Numbered from the stretch's first letter, positions 34,959 through 43,882 are shown. The stretch: DNA of 44,850 nucleotides from an uncultured Eubacteriales bacterium (GCA_900540045.1 UQEF01000012.1:1-44850); one strand, 5' to 3'. Notes: generated by a model not told the origin, from the sequence alone. A program made the numbers and translations.

Positions 34959-35813
34959 ATGAGAAAAAACCTGTTGAAAAACGAGCACCTTGCTTCCACC
35001 GTGCAGATCGTGCTGGGCTGTGCTCTGGGTGCGCTGGCCTACCCGCTGTTTCTGGTGCCCAACCACATAGCGCCGGGCGGCCTGACCGGCCTGGCTACGG
35101 TGCTGAACTATTTGTTCCACTGGCCCGTGGGCACAACCAGCCTGCTGATGAACATACCGCTGTTCATCATCGGCTACCGGGCGATGGGGCGGGTATTTGT
35201 GATCCGGTCGCTGGTGGCGACGGTGCTTTTCTCGGTCCTGATCGACCTGATCCCGCTGCCGCCCATGACGCAGCAGCCCCTGCTGGGAGCTGTGTTCGGC
35301 GGGGTGCTGCTGGGTGCGGGCCTGGGGCTCATCCTGCGCGGCGGCGCGACCACGGGCGGCACGGATATGGCGGCCCGCATGATTCACAACCGCTTTCAGC
35401 ACATCTCGGTGGGGGCCATTCTGTTTCTGATTGACTGCTGCGTGGTGCTGATGGCCGGTTTCTTCATTGAGGCGGAATATGCCCTCTACGCGTTTGCCTC
35501 CCTGTATGCCTCCAGCAGGCTGATTGATGTGGTAATGGTGGGCCTCGCCCGCGAAAAGGCCTGCTACATCATCTCCACCCAGCATGATCGGGTGAAGCAG
35601 GAAATTATGCAGAAGCTGGACCGGGGGGTAACGGTGCTCCGTGCCGAGGGCGGCTACAGCGGACAGGAACGCCCGGTGCTGCTGTGCGTCCTGAGCGCGC
35701 AGGAGATGGGACGGCTCAAGGCCATCGTGCGGGAGGCGGATGAGAACGCATTCCTTTTCATCAGCGATGCGCACGAGGTGCTGGGCGAAGGCTTCCGAAG
35801 GCTGATGGAATAG
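34959..35813 (+). CDS. YitT-family membrane protein (DUF161/DUF2179)
   Basis: The 284-aa protein has about five or six N-terminal helices (LGCALGALAYPLFLVPNHIAPGGLTG and ILRGGATTGGTDMAARM are the family signatures) and a C-terminal cytoplasmic DUF2179 domain (CYIISTQHDRVKQEIMQKLDRGVTVL, then EGGYSGQERPVLLCVLS). YitT proteins are widespread in Firmicutes with no settled function. ATG 34959 has AAAGGAG 5 nt upstream. A GGGCGGC/GCCGCCC hairpin without T tract lies between mazF and this gene, so some read-through from the mazF promoter is likely. It has no promoter of its own that I could see. Confidence 0.9.
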   Translation: MRKNLLKNEHLASTVQIVLGCALGALAYPLFLVPNHIAPGGLTGLATVLNYLFHWPVGTTSLLMNIPLFIIGYRAMGRVFVIRSLVATVLFSVLIDLIPLPPMTQQPLLGAVFGGVLLGAGLGLILRGGATTGGTDMAARMIHNRFQHISVGAILFLIDCCVVLMAGFFIEAEYALYAFASLYASSRLIDVVMVGLAREKACYIISTQHDRVKQEIMQKLDRGVTVLRAEGGYSGQERPVLLCVLSAQEMGRLKAIVREADENAFLFISDAHEVLGEGFRRLME

Positions 35814-35814
35814 A

Positions 35815-35857
35815 CGAAACCGCCGCGGGGCAAGAACGCTCCCGCGGCGGTTTTGTC
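35815..35857. terminator. Bidirectional terminator between yitT-like and anti-sigma-like genes
   Basis: A long stem GACGAAACCGCCGCGGG / CCCGCGGCGGTTTTGTC (about 35814-35830, 35840-35857) contains TTTT on both strands and lies between two convergent genes. Confidence 0.85.
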
Positions 35858-35873
35858 GTTATGCATGCCATGG

Positions 35874-36821
35874 TCAGGACGCAACGGCCTCATCAAAAGC
35901 CTCGAAGAAATCCGGGCAGCTCCACGTGCCGCAGGCGCTGACGGATTCATCGCTGACCAGCAGCTGCAGCGTGAGCCCGTTTTTCAGACCGATAAGCAGG
36001 GACCCGGAGCCGCTCATGGCCGTGCTCTGATAGTCGGCATAATCCACCAGAATCTGCATCAGCTGCTGGGCGGTGGCTACGTCGGCTATACGGCCCGTGC
36101 CCGCCAGCTCCATCCACTCCACGTCGGCGGGGTCGCACAGGGTATCGGCCAGGGTCTCGGAGCCGATAATGGCGGTGCCCGCATAGCTTACGCGCTGGAA
36201 CACGCGCGTGCTTCCGTCCACCTGAGCCGCCACCAGGGCGCCGCTCATGCCGGAAATGGCATAGACCGTCTCCCCGCGGGCCACCACGTTGCTCACCATG
36301 CCGCTGGTGCCCAGCGCGGGCTCGACGTTAAATTCGGTCACCTGCCCCAGCTCCTCGCCCAGGAGCGAGCTGGAAATGCCGGTGGGGCTTTGCAGCATGC
36401 GGTAGGTGGCGCCGTCCATGGTGATGAGCGGAAAGCTCTGCCCCTGGCCCTGCGCGAACAGGGTCTGATTGGAACTGGCGCTGCCCGCGCTCATGGACAG
36501 GCTGCCCACGGGCACGTCACCGGCGGTGCGCGGCGCAGCGGTGGAGGGATGTGAATCGCCCGCCGAGCGGCTGCCCAGCACGTTTTGCGTGGGCGTGGAC
36601 TGGACGCCGGGCACATGGCCGTCCGAGGCCCACAGCGCGGCCCCCACACACAAAACCAACGCGGCGCATACGGCCAGCGCAGGCCTCCAACTGATGCCGC
36701 GCCTGCGTGGCTGGCGCATCTCCGCGGCCCGCAGCTTTGCCTTTGCCAGCAGGGTGGACGTCGCCGTCAACCCGCCCAGCTGCCGGTTTGCCACTTCGGG
36801 CAGTTGTTCCAGGCGTTTCAC
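35874..36821 (-). CDS. Membrane-anchored partner (probable anti-sigma factor) of the ECF sigma factor
   Basis: The 315-aa product starts at GTG 36821, with GGAGG 9 nt upstream. This start overlaps the sigma-factor stop (GTGA), the hallmark of sigma/anti-sigma pairs. It has a cytoplasmic helix-rich N-terminus of about 45 residues, one transmembrane helix (PALAVCAALVLCVGAALWA), a Ser/Thr-rich linker and an extracytoplasmic domain of about 200 residues. No zinc-finger HxxxCxxC motif is present, so it is not a ZAS-type anti-sigma; family assignment rests on position and topology. The signal it senses is unknown. Confidence 0.7.
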   Translation of the reverse strand: MKRLEQLPEVANRQLGGLTATSTLLAKAKLRAAEMRQPRRRGISWRPALAVCAALVLCVGAALWASDGHVPGVQSTPTQNVLGSRSAGDSHPSTAAPRTAGDVPVGSLSMSAGSASSNQTLFAQGQGQSFPLITMDGATYRMLQSPTGISSSLLGEELGQVTEFNVEPALGTSGMVSNVVARGETVYAISGMSGALVAAQVDGSTRVFQRVSYAGTAIIGSETLADTLCDPADVEWMELAGTGRIADVATAQQLMQILVDYADYQSTAMSGSGSLLIGLKNGLTLQLLVSDESVSACGTWSCPDFFEAFDEAVAS

Positions 36822-37309
36822 TGCGAAAGACCTCCTTCTTCCTTCAAAATGCTTTCCAGCTTCTTTCTTGCGCGGGAGAGGCGGCTGGAGATGGTGCCCT
36901 CGGGCAAATCGAGCATCTGGGCGATTTCGCCGATGCCGTAGCCCTGGTAGTAGTACAGCAGAATCGCTTCCCGAAAGGTGGGAGGCAGTTCGTGGATGGC
37001 CTTCATCATGGCTTCTTCATCGTCGCGCCTGCCGCTGTCGTCCGGGGCGGGAATCATTTCAAACGCCGGACTGCCCAGCACCACGCGCTTGAGCCATGCG
37101 CCGCGCCACAGGTCGCGGCAGCGGTTGAGCGCCACTTTGAGCAGCCAGGCCTTTTCACGGCCCTCCTGCAGGTCCGGCGCGTTGGTCATCAGGCGCACGA
37201 ATACGTCCTGACACACGTCCTCCGCGCGCTGCCTGTCGCCGAGGTAGAAGTAGCTGACGCGCAGCACGTCCGTAGCGTACTTCTCGTAAAGTTCCTCGTA
37301 GCTAAGCAT
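36818..37309 (-). CDS. ECF-family RNA polymerase sigma factor
   Basis: The 163-aa protein has sigma region 2 (YATDVLRVSYFYLGDRQRAEDVCQDVFVRL) and region 4 with a helix-turn-helix (GIGEIAQMLDLPEGTISSRLSRARKKL). The ELPPTFREAILLYYYQGYG stretch is typical of ECF sigma-70 proteins. ATG 37309 has GGAGG 7 nt upstream. It is followed by its coupled membrane partner. A GGAAAA-spacer-CGTTT pattern upstream (near 37366-37400) could be an autoregulated promoter but is weak. Confidence 0.93.
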   Translation of the reverse strand: MLSYEELYEKYATDVLRVSYFYLGDRQRAEDVCQDVFVRLMTNAPDLQEGREKAWLLKVALNRCRDLWRGAWLKRVVLGSPAFEMIPAPDDSGRRDDEEAMMKAIHELPPTFREAILLYYYQGYGIGEIAQMLDLPEGTISSRLSRARKKLESILKEEGGLSQ

Positions 37310-37616
37310 GTCCGAGCCTCCGTTTAATGCCCGGACGCGCATCCTTCACGGGCGTACTGTGCTCATTCATCAAACGAATCCGCCTTCCCTTTTCCTGCAC
37401 AAAATTCAAATTTTCTTGAGGAAATTTTCCAAGTGGGGCGGTGTAGCGGGCACTCATGGTCAGTTTGACCCGATTAAGCGGTACCATGCGCTCAGAACAT
37501 TTTAGCATTGGAGCCGGAGCGCGTCAACACACGCACGCCCATCTGGAAAAATGTGACGCGCGGAGGCATAAATGCATTTCCCGCCGCATAAGATGCAGGA
37601 AGGGCGGCCCTTGCAT
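37310..37616. other. Regulatory gap between the ECF operon and the GH13 gene
   Basis: No gene is supported in this part. It contains an AT-rich island with an imperfect palindrome AAAATTCAAATTTT (37401-37414) directly followed by CTTGAGGAAATTTTCCAAG (37415-37433). This could be an operator or ECF promoter region. A 22-codon frame ending over the sigma start (MNEHSTPVKDARPG) lacks a ribosome-binding site and is not counted as a gene. Confidence 0.4.
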
Positions 37617-37645
37617 TTGCACGTTGGCAAATCCTGTGTTACAAT
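37617..37645 (+). promoter_or_regulatory. Promoter of the GH13 gene
   Basis: TTGCAC (37617-37622), 17-nt spacer, TACAAT (37640-37645) with TG extension. Confidence 0.78.
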
Positions 37646-37696
37646 ACGCAATGTTTGTAAGATGCCCTTGACACGCAGAACGGAGGAATCTACCAA

Positions 37697-39484
37697 ATGC
37701 TGTACCACGATTCACATGACGCTCAATACCGGGATCCCCTTGGGCCCGTCGCGGCGGGAAACAGGCTGACGCTGCGCTTTGCCTGTGATGAAAGCCCGGA
37801 GGTGCTGCTGCGCACCTGGGATGGTGCGCAGCGCCTGTATCCGATGGTCTCTGTAGGGGAGAGCCTTTATGAGGCAACCGTCACCGTACCGGACAAGCCC
37901 ATGCTTTTCTGGTATGACTTTATCATCCGCCGCGCAGACGGCGACGTGCGTTACGGCAACAGCCGCGATCAGCTGGGCGGCGAGGGCGCGTGCTATGACG
38001 GCCAGCCCGACAGCTATCAGGTGACGGTCTATGACCCCGTCTACCAGACCCCGGAATACCTGCGTCACGGGATCATATACCAGATTTTCCCCGACCGCTT
38101 TTATAAGGATAAGAACGGACAGAAAGGACGCTTGCGCAAGATCGCCGCGGCGCATCCGGACGCCACCTTCCATGAGGAATGGAACGAGCGCCCCACGTTG
38201 GACCTGGACCCGGAAAACGGCGATAACCGCGCCCTGGACTTTTTCGGCGGCACGCTCAGGGGCATCAGGCAAAAGCTCGATTACCTGGCGGACCTGGGCG
38301 TGAGCATCATCTACCTCAACCCCATCTTCCGCGCGCATTCCAATCACCGCTACGACACGGGCAGCTATGAGGAAATCGACCCCATTCTGGGCGACGAAGC
38401 CGCCTTTGATGATCTGGTGGCGGCAGCCAGGGCGCGCGGCATCCGCATCCTGCTGGACGGCGTGTTCAGCCACACCGGCGCGGACAGCAAGTACTTCAAC
38501 CGCTATGGCCGCTATGACACGCTGGGCGCGTATCAGAGCAAGGAAAGCCCTTATTATGACTGGTACCGCTTTGAGGAATTCCCCGACAGGTATGACTGCT
38601 GGTGGGGCTTCTATACGCTGCCCGCCGTCAACAAGGACAACCCCTCCTACCGTGATTTCCTCTTGAATGACGAAACCGGCGTGCTGCCCCGCTGGGTGCG
38701 CCGCGGCGCGTGCGGGTGGCGGCTGGACGTGGTGGACGAGCTGCCCGTGGACATGGTGCTTGAGATGCGCAAGGCCGTCAAGCAGGCCGACCCGGACGCC
38801 ACGCTGCTGGGCGAGGTCTGGGAGGACGCCAGCAACAAGACCGCCTATGGCGTAAACCGCTCCTACTGCCTGGGCGACATGCTGGACAGCGTGATGAACT
38901 ATCCTCTGCGCTGCGCGGTGATCGACTTTTTCACCGGCGTGATCGACGCCTATCAGCTGCGCCGGGTGATTCTGCATCAGCAGGAGGTATACCCCGCGCC
39001 CTTCTACTATTCGCTGATGAACCTGCTGGGCAGCCACGACCGCGTGCGCATCCTCAACGCGATGTGTGGCCTCAACCGGGAAGGCGCCGCGCAGATGGAC
39101 CGCGCCGAGGCAAAGAAGATCACCCTGGGCAAGCGCGAGCTCAAGAGCGCCAAGAAGCGCTATCTGGAGGCCATGAAGCTGCTGTGCGCCCTGCCCGGCG
39201 CGCCCACCGTGTACTATGGCGACGAGATCGGCATGACCGGCATGGCCGACCCTTGGAACCGTGCGCCCATGAACTGGGACGATCCGGACGAAAAGCTGCT
39301 GGAGAGCGTGCGCGAGCTGCTCCACAAGCGCCGCGACAACCCCGTCCTGCAGACCGGCTACCTGGAGGTGGAGGCCGTGGATGCCGATACGCTGCGCATC
39401 ACGCGCTGCGCCCGGGAGGGAAAGGATGTGTTCGGCGAGCCTCTCGCCGGCAAGGCCGTCATGGTGAAGGTCAGCCGCAAGTAA
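37697..39484 (+). CDS. GH13 alpha-glucan hydrolase, neopullulanase/cyclomaltodextrinase-like
   Basis: The 595-aa cytoplasmic enzyme has an N-terminal CBM34-like beta domain (residues about 1-115) and a GH13 barrel. The four conserved regions are LLDGVFSHTG (region I), CGWRLDVVDELP (nucleophile aspartate), TLLGEVWED (acid/base glutamate) and LLGSHDRVR (transition-state histidine-aspartate). HGIIYQIFPDRFYKDK is the usual start of the barrel. It would hydrolyse maltodextrins or cyclodextrins inside the cell. No signal peptide. ATG 37697 has CGGAGGA 10 nt upstream. No sugar transporter is adjacent. Confidence 0.92.
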   Translation: MLYHDSHDAQYRDPLGPVAAGNRLTLRFACDESPEVLLRTWDGAQRLYPMVSVGESLYEATVTVPDKPMLFWYDFIIRRADGDVRYGNSRDQLGGEGACYDGQPDSYQVTVYDPVYQTPEYLRHGIIYQIFPDRFYKDKNGQKGRLRKIAAAHPDATFHEEWNERPTLDLDPENGDNRALDFFGGTLRGIRQKLDYLADLGVSIIYLNPIFRAHSNHRYDTGSYEEIDPILGDEAAFDDLVAAARARGIRILLDGVFSHTGADSKYFNRYGRYDTLGAYQSKESPYYDWYRFEEFPDRYDCWWGFYTLPAVNKDNPSYRDFLLNDETGVLPRWVRRGACGWRLDVVDELPVDMVLEMRKAVKQADPDATLLGEVWEDASNKTAYGVNRSYCLGDMLDSVMNYPLRCAVIDFFTGVIDAYQLRRVILHQQEVYPAPFYYSLMNLLGSHDRVRILNAMCGLNREGAAQMDRAEAKKITLGKRELKSAKKRYLEAMKLLCALPGAPTVYYGDEIGMTGMADPWNRAPMNWDDPDEKLLESVRELLHKRRDNPVLQTGYLEVEAVDADTLRITRCAREGKDVFGEPLAGKAVMVKVSRK

Positions 39485-39548
39485 GCGCGATGAACCGCCA
39501 AAAGGCGGGCTTGGGCGGCGAACGGCGCTGCTTTCAGGCGCGCATATG

Positions 39549-39578
39549 TTGCGCGGGTTCTCGGGTTGATGCTATAAT
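39549..39578 (+). promoter_or_regulatory. Promoter of pgsA
   Basis: TTGCGC (39549-39554), 18-nt spacer, TATAAT (39573-39578) with TGC extension. Confidence 0.78.
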
Positions 39579-39610
39579 AACCCTGAACATAGCGCAAGGG
39601 GGATATCATT

Positions 39611-40204
39611 TTGACCGCCAAGGAATTGATTCGCAAAAACCTGAATGTGCCCAACGTGCTGACCATGATCCGGCTTCTGCTGGTGCCGGTGTACGTGGCG
39701 CTGTTCGTCAGCGGGCAAAAGTACGCGGCGCTTGTTACCTTCCTTGCAGCCAGCCTGACCGATCTGCTGGACGGACGCATCGCCCGAAAATACAACCTCA
39801 TCACCGATTTTGGCAAGCTGGTGGACCCGTTTGCCGACAAGGTGATGGTGCTGACCGCCCTGTTGAGCATGGCCATCGGCTCGTCGGCCATCCCGCCGGT
39901 GGTGCCGTGGGTGGCGGTGATCATCCTGCTTATGAAGGAGCTGGTGATGATTATCGGCGGACTGGTGATGCTCAAGCATGGCATCGTGGTCTACTCCCGG
40001 CTGATCGGAAAGACGGCGCATTGTGTGTTCATCGCGGGACTGGTCGCCACGTACTTCCATGACTGGTTTGTGGCCCGGTGCGTGGGCTGGATGTTGACGC
40101 CGGACCTGCTGCTTTTGTGGCTGGGCGTGTGCATCACGCTGTGCGCGCTGGTGTTTTACGTGAGCGATGCGATCCGCAAAGCAAAGGAAAAGGGAATCAT
40201 CTGA
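39611..40204 (+). CDS. pgsA: CDP-diacylglycerol--glycerol-3-phosphate 3-phosphatidyltransferase
   Basis: This membrane enzyme makes phosphatidylglycerol-phosphate, the first step to phosphatidylglycerol and cardiolipin. The 197-aa protein starts at TTG 39611 (GGGGG 8 nt upstream), giving LIRKNLNVPNVLTMIRLLLVP. The CDP-alcohol phosphotransferase signature is complete: TDLLDGRIARKYNLITDFGK then LVDPFADK, with the spacing D-x2-DG-x2-AR-x8-G-x3-D-x3-D. Several further helices follow. It has its own promoter and terminator. Confidence 0.95.
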   Translation: MTAKELIRKNLNVPNVLTMIRLLLVPVYVALFVSGQKYAALVTFLAASLTDLLDGRIARKYNLITDFGKLVDPFADKVMVLTALLSMAIGSSAIPPVVPWVAVIILLMKELVMIIGGLVMLKHGIVVYSRLIGKTAHCVFIAGLVATYFHDWFVARCVGWMLTPDLLLLWLGVCITLCALVFYVSDAIRKAKEKGII

Positions 40205-40222
40205 CGGGCCGGAGGGCCTTCT

Positions 40223-40255
40223 GGGGGATGGGCGGCTGCCCGTCCCCGCTTTTTT
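40223..40255 (+). terminator. pgsA terminator
   Basis: A GC-rich stem GGGGATGGGC / GCCCGTCCCC is followed by GCTTTTTT. It lies about 20 nt after the pgsA stop. Confidence 0.85.
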
Positions 40256-40350
40256 GCCGGCAGGGCGGTTTGCCTGCCCGGTAAAGAGGACCCCGGCGCC
40301 CTTTTGTCGAATCCATGAGCAGATTCCCTTTTGGAAACGGAGGCTCCCTC

Positions 40351-41634
40351 ATGAGCGAATTTTTGGCGCCCCTCAACTACGGCCGCGCGCGCGACGTGCT
40401 CCGGCGCCTGAGCGGGTATTCCGCCTATACGCCGCAGGGCGCTGCGCAGGCGCTGGGCGTGCTGCGGGAAAGCTATCCGCTGGTGTTTGACAAGCTGGAA
40501 AGCAAGCAGTTTGACAACGGCGCGGTGCTGATGGAGATGCCCGGCGCAAGCAGCACGGCACCGCTGGTGTTCGTATCCCACCTGGACGCGGCCGGGACGG
40601 AGGCCGTCGCGGCGGACAGCCCGCACGAGATGCCCATCAGCGTGCCGCTGTCGCGCGCCCATGTGGTGGCGCTGCTGGAGGCGCTGGAAGGGCTTCTGGG
40701 CGAAGGGTATCAGCCCGGCGGCGATCTTTTGCTGGCCCTGAGCATGGACGGGCTCAGCGGCGGGGCGGGCGCCCGGAGCATCGCCGCGCACCTGAAGGCG
40801 CGCAGCCTGTCGCCCTGCTTTGTGCTGGACCACGGCGGATATGCCACCATGGAGGCGTTCCGCACCTACCTGCCCAAAAACGCGCCGCTGGCGCTGATTG
40901 GCATCTGCGAAAAGGGCGAAATCCAGGGAGAGATGACCGCGGACCGGGAGGTGAGCAGCCGCCCCGGCCGCGAGCGCGCCCGCCCCGTGGACGAGCTGCT
41001 GCGCGCGGGCGCGCGTCTCACGCGCCATCCGCGCCGGGCACGGCTGTGCGCGGCCAGCGAAACGATGCTTTCGGAGCTGGGCAAAAAGGCGCCGCTTTTG
41101 CAGCGGTGGCTGGTGCGCCGTCCGCGCGTTACGTTCCCGCTGATGCGGGTTTTATGGCGGAAACGGTCGGTGTTTCATCAGTTCTTTGTGAGCGAGCGCA
41201 CGGTATGCGCCCTGAGCGCGCAGGGTACGCTCCAAACCCCGGCACGGGAGGCGTCCCTCATCTTCCGCCAGACGCTGATCCCCGGCGTACGCGCGGCGGA
41301 GGCGCGCCACCGCATCCGCTGCCTGGCGGGCAACGATGACCTGCGCATGACCTTTTCCATGTGCGAGGACGCGGGCGCACCGAGCGATCCCAGCGGCGAG
41401 GCCTGGGACGCATTGGAAACGGCCATTGAAATCCAGTTCGAGCGGGCGGTGATCGTGCCCTGCCTCAGCCCCTTTGTGACGGACGGGCGCTTCTACGCCC
41501 AGCCGGGCGGACGGGTCTACCGCTTCTCGCCCTTTATGCTCACGGGCGAGGAGGCGCTTTCGGGCATGTGCACCGTGACGGACGGAACTCTCCAGACCGC
41601 GGTGCAGTTCTTCCGCTCCATGCTGTGCGTATAA
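40351..41634 (+). CDS. M20 peptidase-fold protein (CPS1-like) lacking most metal ligands
   Basis: The 427-aa protein aligns by eye along the whole length of M20 carboxypeptidase S-type enzymes: SHLDAAG (canonical GHxDVVP), VVALLEALEGLLGEGYQP, LLLALSMDGLSGGAGARSIA (canonical AFGxDEExGGxxGA), FVLDHGGYAT (canonical LDEGG), and VTDGRFYAQPGGRVYRFSPF (canonical TDSRHY...YRFxP). The bridging aspartate, the catalytic Glu-Glu pair, the LDEGG glutamate and the TDSRHY histidine are replaced; only the first HxD remains. It is therefore likely a non-catalytic relative. ATG 40351 has GGAGG 7 nt upstream. It opens the operon that ends with the GtrA-like gene. Confidence 0.72.
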   Translation: MSEFLAPLNYGRARDVLRRLSGYSAYTPQGAAQALGVLRESYPLVFDKLESKQFDNGAVLMEMPGASSTAPLVFVSHLDAAGTEAVAADSPHEMPISVPLSRAHVVALLEALEGLLGEGYQPGGDLLLALSMDGLSGGAGARSIAAHLKARSLSPCFVLDHGGYATMEAFRTYLPKNAPLALIGICEKGEIQGEMTADREVSSRPGRERARPVDELLRAGARLTRHPRRARLCAASETMLSELGKKAPLLQRWLVRRPRVTFPLMRVLWRKRSVFHQFFVSERTVCALSAQGTLQTPAREASLIFRQTLIPGVRAAEARHRIRCLAGNDDLRMTFSMCEDAGAPSDPSGEAWDALETAIEIQFERAVIVPCLSPFVTDGRFYAQPGGRVYRFSPFMLTGEEALSGMCTVTDGTLQTAVQFFRSMLCV

Positions 41635-41646
41635 GGAGGACGGAGC

Positions 41647-43644
41647 TTGCTTTCCATCGTGTATCTGATGCTGTTTCTCTCGGGTGGCGCAGTGATTGCA
41701 CGGCTGCTCCTGCCCAGGCTCAAGCCCGTGCTGCGCGTTTATCTGGGCCTGTCGCTGGGCGTGCTTCTGCTGATGTGGCTGCCCGTTTTGTGGGCCTATG
41801 CGGTGCGCTTCAGCCATGCGGCGCACTGGCTGGCCCTGGGCACGCTCGCGCTGCTTGTGGGCGCGGCGTGGCTGTGGCGCGACCGGCGCGCGCCTGCGCC
41901 CTTTGACGAGACGGAGAAGCGGGCGCTTCGGCTGCTGCTTGTGCTGGTCGTGCCGCTGACGGTGCTGGGGGGCTACCTGCAATATACGCATTCCATCCGC
42001 CTGGCGGCGGACGGTACCTACCATGTGGGTCAGAGCACGTACGGCGACCTGTCCCTGCACCTGGCGGTATGCACCAGCATTGTCAACGCGTCCTTCCCGC
42101 TGGAAAACAGCCTCATGCTGGGGGCTACCATGGCCTATCCCTACCTGTCGGATTCCATTGCCACCAGCATGCTCATGCTGGGCATGCCGCTCAACACCGC
42201 CATGGCCTTCACGGGCACGATAATGATGGCGCTGGTCTACGCAGGCTACGGGCTTTTGGCCATGCAGCTGTGCAGAAGGCGCGGCGCGGCGGCGCTGGCG
42301 TTTTTCCTGCTGTTTCTCAACGGCGGTCTGGGCTTTTTCTATACGCTGGATGCCACCGTGAACGGCTATGAAGTCACCACCATGTGGGACAATCTGGCCA
42401 ACGTGATGCAGGGTTACTACCAGACCCCCACCAACCAGCCCGACCCGCACAACCTGCGCTGGGTCAACATCATCTGCGACATGCTGGTGCCCCAGCGCGG
42501 CATTCTGGGCGGCTGGACGCTGCTGATGCCGGCCCTCAACCTCCTGGTGCCGCCGCTGTGCCGCCGGGAGCGTCACGGCGTGCGCGAGCTGGTGCTGCTG
42601 GGCCTGTTTGCAGGCGGGCTGCCGCTGGCCCATACGCACAGCTATCTGGCGCTGGTGCTGTTTTCCGCGGGTGCATGCGCCTACTGCGTGGCGACCACGC
42701 CCCGGGGCGGCCGCTGGGAGGCGTTCCGGCCCTGGCTTCTGTACGGGACCGTCGCGGCGGCGCTGTCGCTTCCGCAGCTGATCGCCTTCACGTTTGTGCA
42801 GGCCACGGGCAGCGACCATTTCCTGAGCGTCTGGTTCAACTGGGCCAACAACCGGGGCAACCGGGGCCTGGTGGATACCTACCTGTGGTTCTACCTCAAA
42901 AACGTGGGCGTGCCCTATGTGCTGATTCTGCTGGCGCTCTGCCGCCGCAAGCCCAAGGATGCGCCCGCCGTGCCCGACGATCTGCGCCAGATCCGCCTGA
43001 TCGCCTGCGGCGCGTTCCTCATCTATGCGGTGGCCGAGGTATTCAAGTTCCAGCCCAACGAGTACGATAACAACAAGCTCCTGTATGTCTGGTTCCTGCT
43101 GTGCCTGCCCATGGCCGCGGACTATGCCATGGAAGCCTTTGCCCGCCTGCGCGGCCTGCCGGGGCGGCGGGTGATTGCCGCCGGGTTCCTCCTCTGCTGC
43201 TTCACCTCCTCGACGCTCACCGTGGCGCGCGAGTGCGTGAGCGACTATCAGGCCTACAGCGCCGCCGATATCGAAACCGCGGAATTCGTGCGGGAGAACA
43301 CCCCGGAACACAGCATCTTTCTCACCGGAAATCAGCACCTGAATCCCGTGAGCTCGCTGGCGGGGCGCACCATCCTGTGTTCCAGCGACCTCTACCTCTA
43401 CTACCACGGCTTTAACACCACCCAGCGGCAGGCGGAGATCGCGGCCTTCTATGCCAATCCCGCCGCCAACCTTGACCTGCTGACACGATATCAGGTACAA
43501 TATATCTACGTCAGCCCCTATGAACGCGCCAATACCCAGTATGCGGTCAACGAGGCGGCGCTGGAGGCGCTGTTCCCGGTGATTTATGAATCGGCCGGGG
43601 GGCAGAACCGCATCTTTGAGGTGCCGGAGGAATACCGCCAATGA
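41647..43644 (+). CDS. Large polytopic membrane protein, GT-C glycosyltransferase-like
   Basis: The 665-aa protein starts at TTG 41647 (GGAGG 7 nt upstream), 12 nt after the M20-like gene. It has about twelve transmembrane helices. An early extracytoplasmic loop, HVGQSTYGDLSLHLAVCTSI, carries an acidic/histidine motif (YGDLSLH) like the catalytic loop of GT-C enzymes. AYPYLSDSIATSMLMLG follows, and a C-terminal soluble domain contains QYIYVSPYERANTQYAV. GT-C enzymes move sugars from polyprenyl-phosphate donors outside the membrane. The GtrA-like neighbour, a presumed polyprenyl-sugar flippase family, supports this; donor and acceptor are unknown. Confidence 0.65.
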   Translation: MLSIVYLMLFLSGGAVIARLLLPRLKPVLRVYLGLSLGVLLLMWLPVLWAYAVRFSHAAHWLALGTLALLVGAAWLWRDRRAPAPFDETEKRALRLLLVLVVPLTVLGGYLQYTHSIRLAADGTYHVGQSTYGDLSLHLAVCTSIVNASFPLENSLMLGATMAYPYLSDSIATSMLMLGMPLNTAMAFTGTIMMALVYAGYGLLAMQLCRRRGAAALAFFLLFLNGGLGFFYTLDATVNGYEVTTMWDNLANVMQGYYQTPTNQPDPHNLRWVNIICDMLVPQRGILGGWTLLMPALNLLVPPLCRRERHGVRELVLLGLFAGGLPLAHTHSYLALVLFSAGACAYCVATTPRGGRWEAFRPWLLYGTVAAALSLPQLIAFTFVQATGSDHFLSVWFNWANNRGNRGLVDTYLWFYLKNVGVPYVLILLALCRRKPKDAPAVPDDLRQIRLIACGAFLIYAVAEVFKFQPNEYDNNKLLYVWFLLCLPMAADYAMEAFARLRGLPGRRVIAAGFLLCCFTSSTLTVARECVSDYQAYSAADIETAEFVRENTPEHSIFLTGNQHLNPVSSLAGRTILCSSDLYLYYHGFNTTQRQAEIAAFYANPAANLDLLTRYQVQYIYVSPYERANTQYAVNEAALEALFPVIYESAGGQNRIFEVPEEYRQ

Positions 43645-43856
43645 TACGCTTTTTGCGCTATGCGCTGGAGCATGACCGCAGGATTCGCGCGGTGTTTATG
43701 CGGGATGGCAAAATGGTGCAGAAAACGGTCCATGTGCTCGCCTTTGACGGGGAAACCGTCACCCTGCGCGCCGGGGCAAAGGGCGCGCCCTTCACGTTGC
43801 CCGTGGGCGACCTGCTCAGCTGCGACTATGCCCGCGGCGACCATGGCGAGGATTGA
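43641..43856 (+). CDS. Small protein of unknown function, translationally coupled
   Basis: ATG 43641 overlaps the stop of the membrane protein (ATGA), so translation is coupled. The 71-aa product is soluble and beta-rich: FLRYALEHDRRIRAVFMRDG, then VHVLAFDGETVTLRAG, and LPVGDLLSCDYARGDHGED at the end. The pattern of short strands resembles an Sm-like or SH3-like barrel, but no family is recognised. It lies 26 nt before the GtrA-like gene. Confidence 0.65.
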   Translation: MIRFLRYALEHDRRIRAVFMRDGKMVQKTVHVLAFDGETVTLRAGAKGAPFTLPVGDLLSCDYARGDHGED

Positions 43857-43882
43857 CCGCATACAGGAGAGGAAGGACGCAC

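Noticed and set aside
37302..37508. 68-codon minus-strand frame overlapping the sigma-factor start, considered as a small gene or leader peptide
   Set aside because: No ribosome-binding site or recognisable content; it crosses the putative promoter and operator region.
41152..43641. 829-codon open frame on the minus strand opposite the M20-like and GT-C-like genes
   Set aside because: It is a GC-rich antisense shadow with His/Gln/Arg-rich composition and no start signal; the plus-strand genes have ribosome-binding sites, membrane helices and recognisable motifs.
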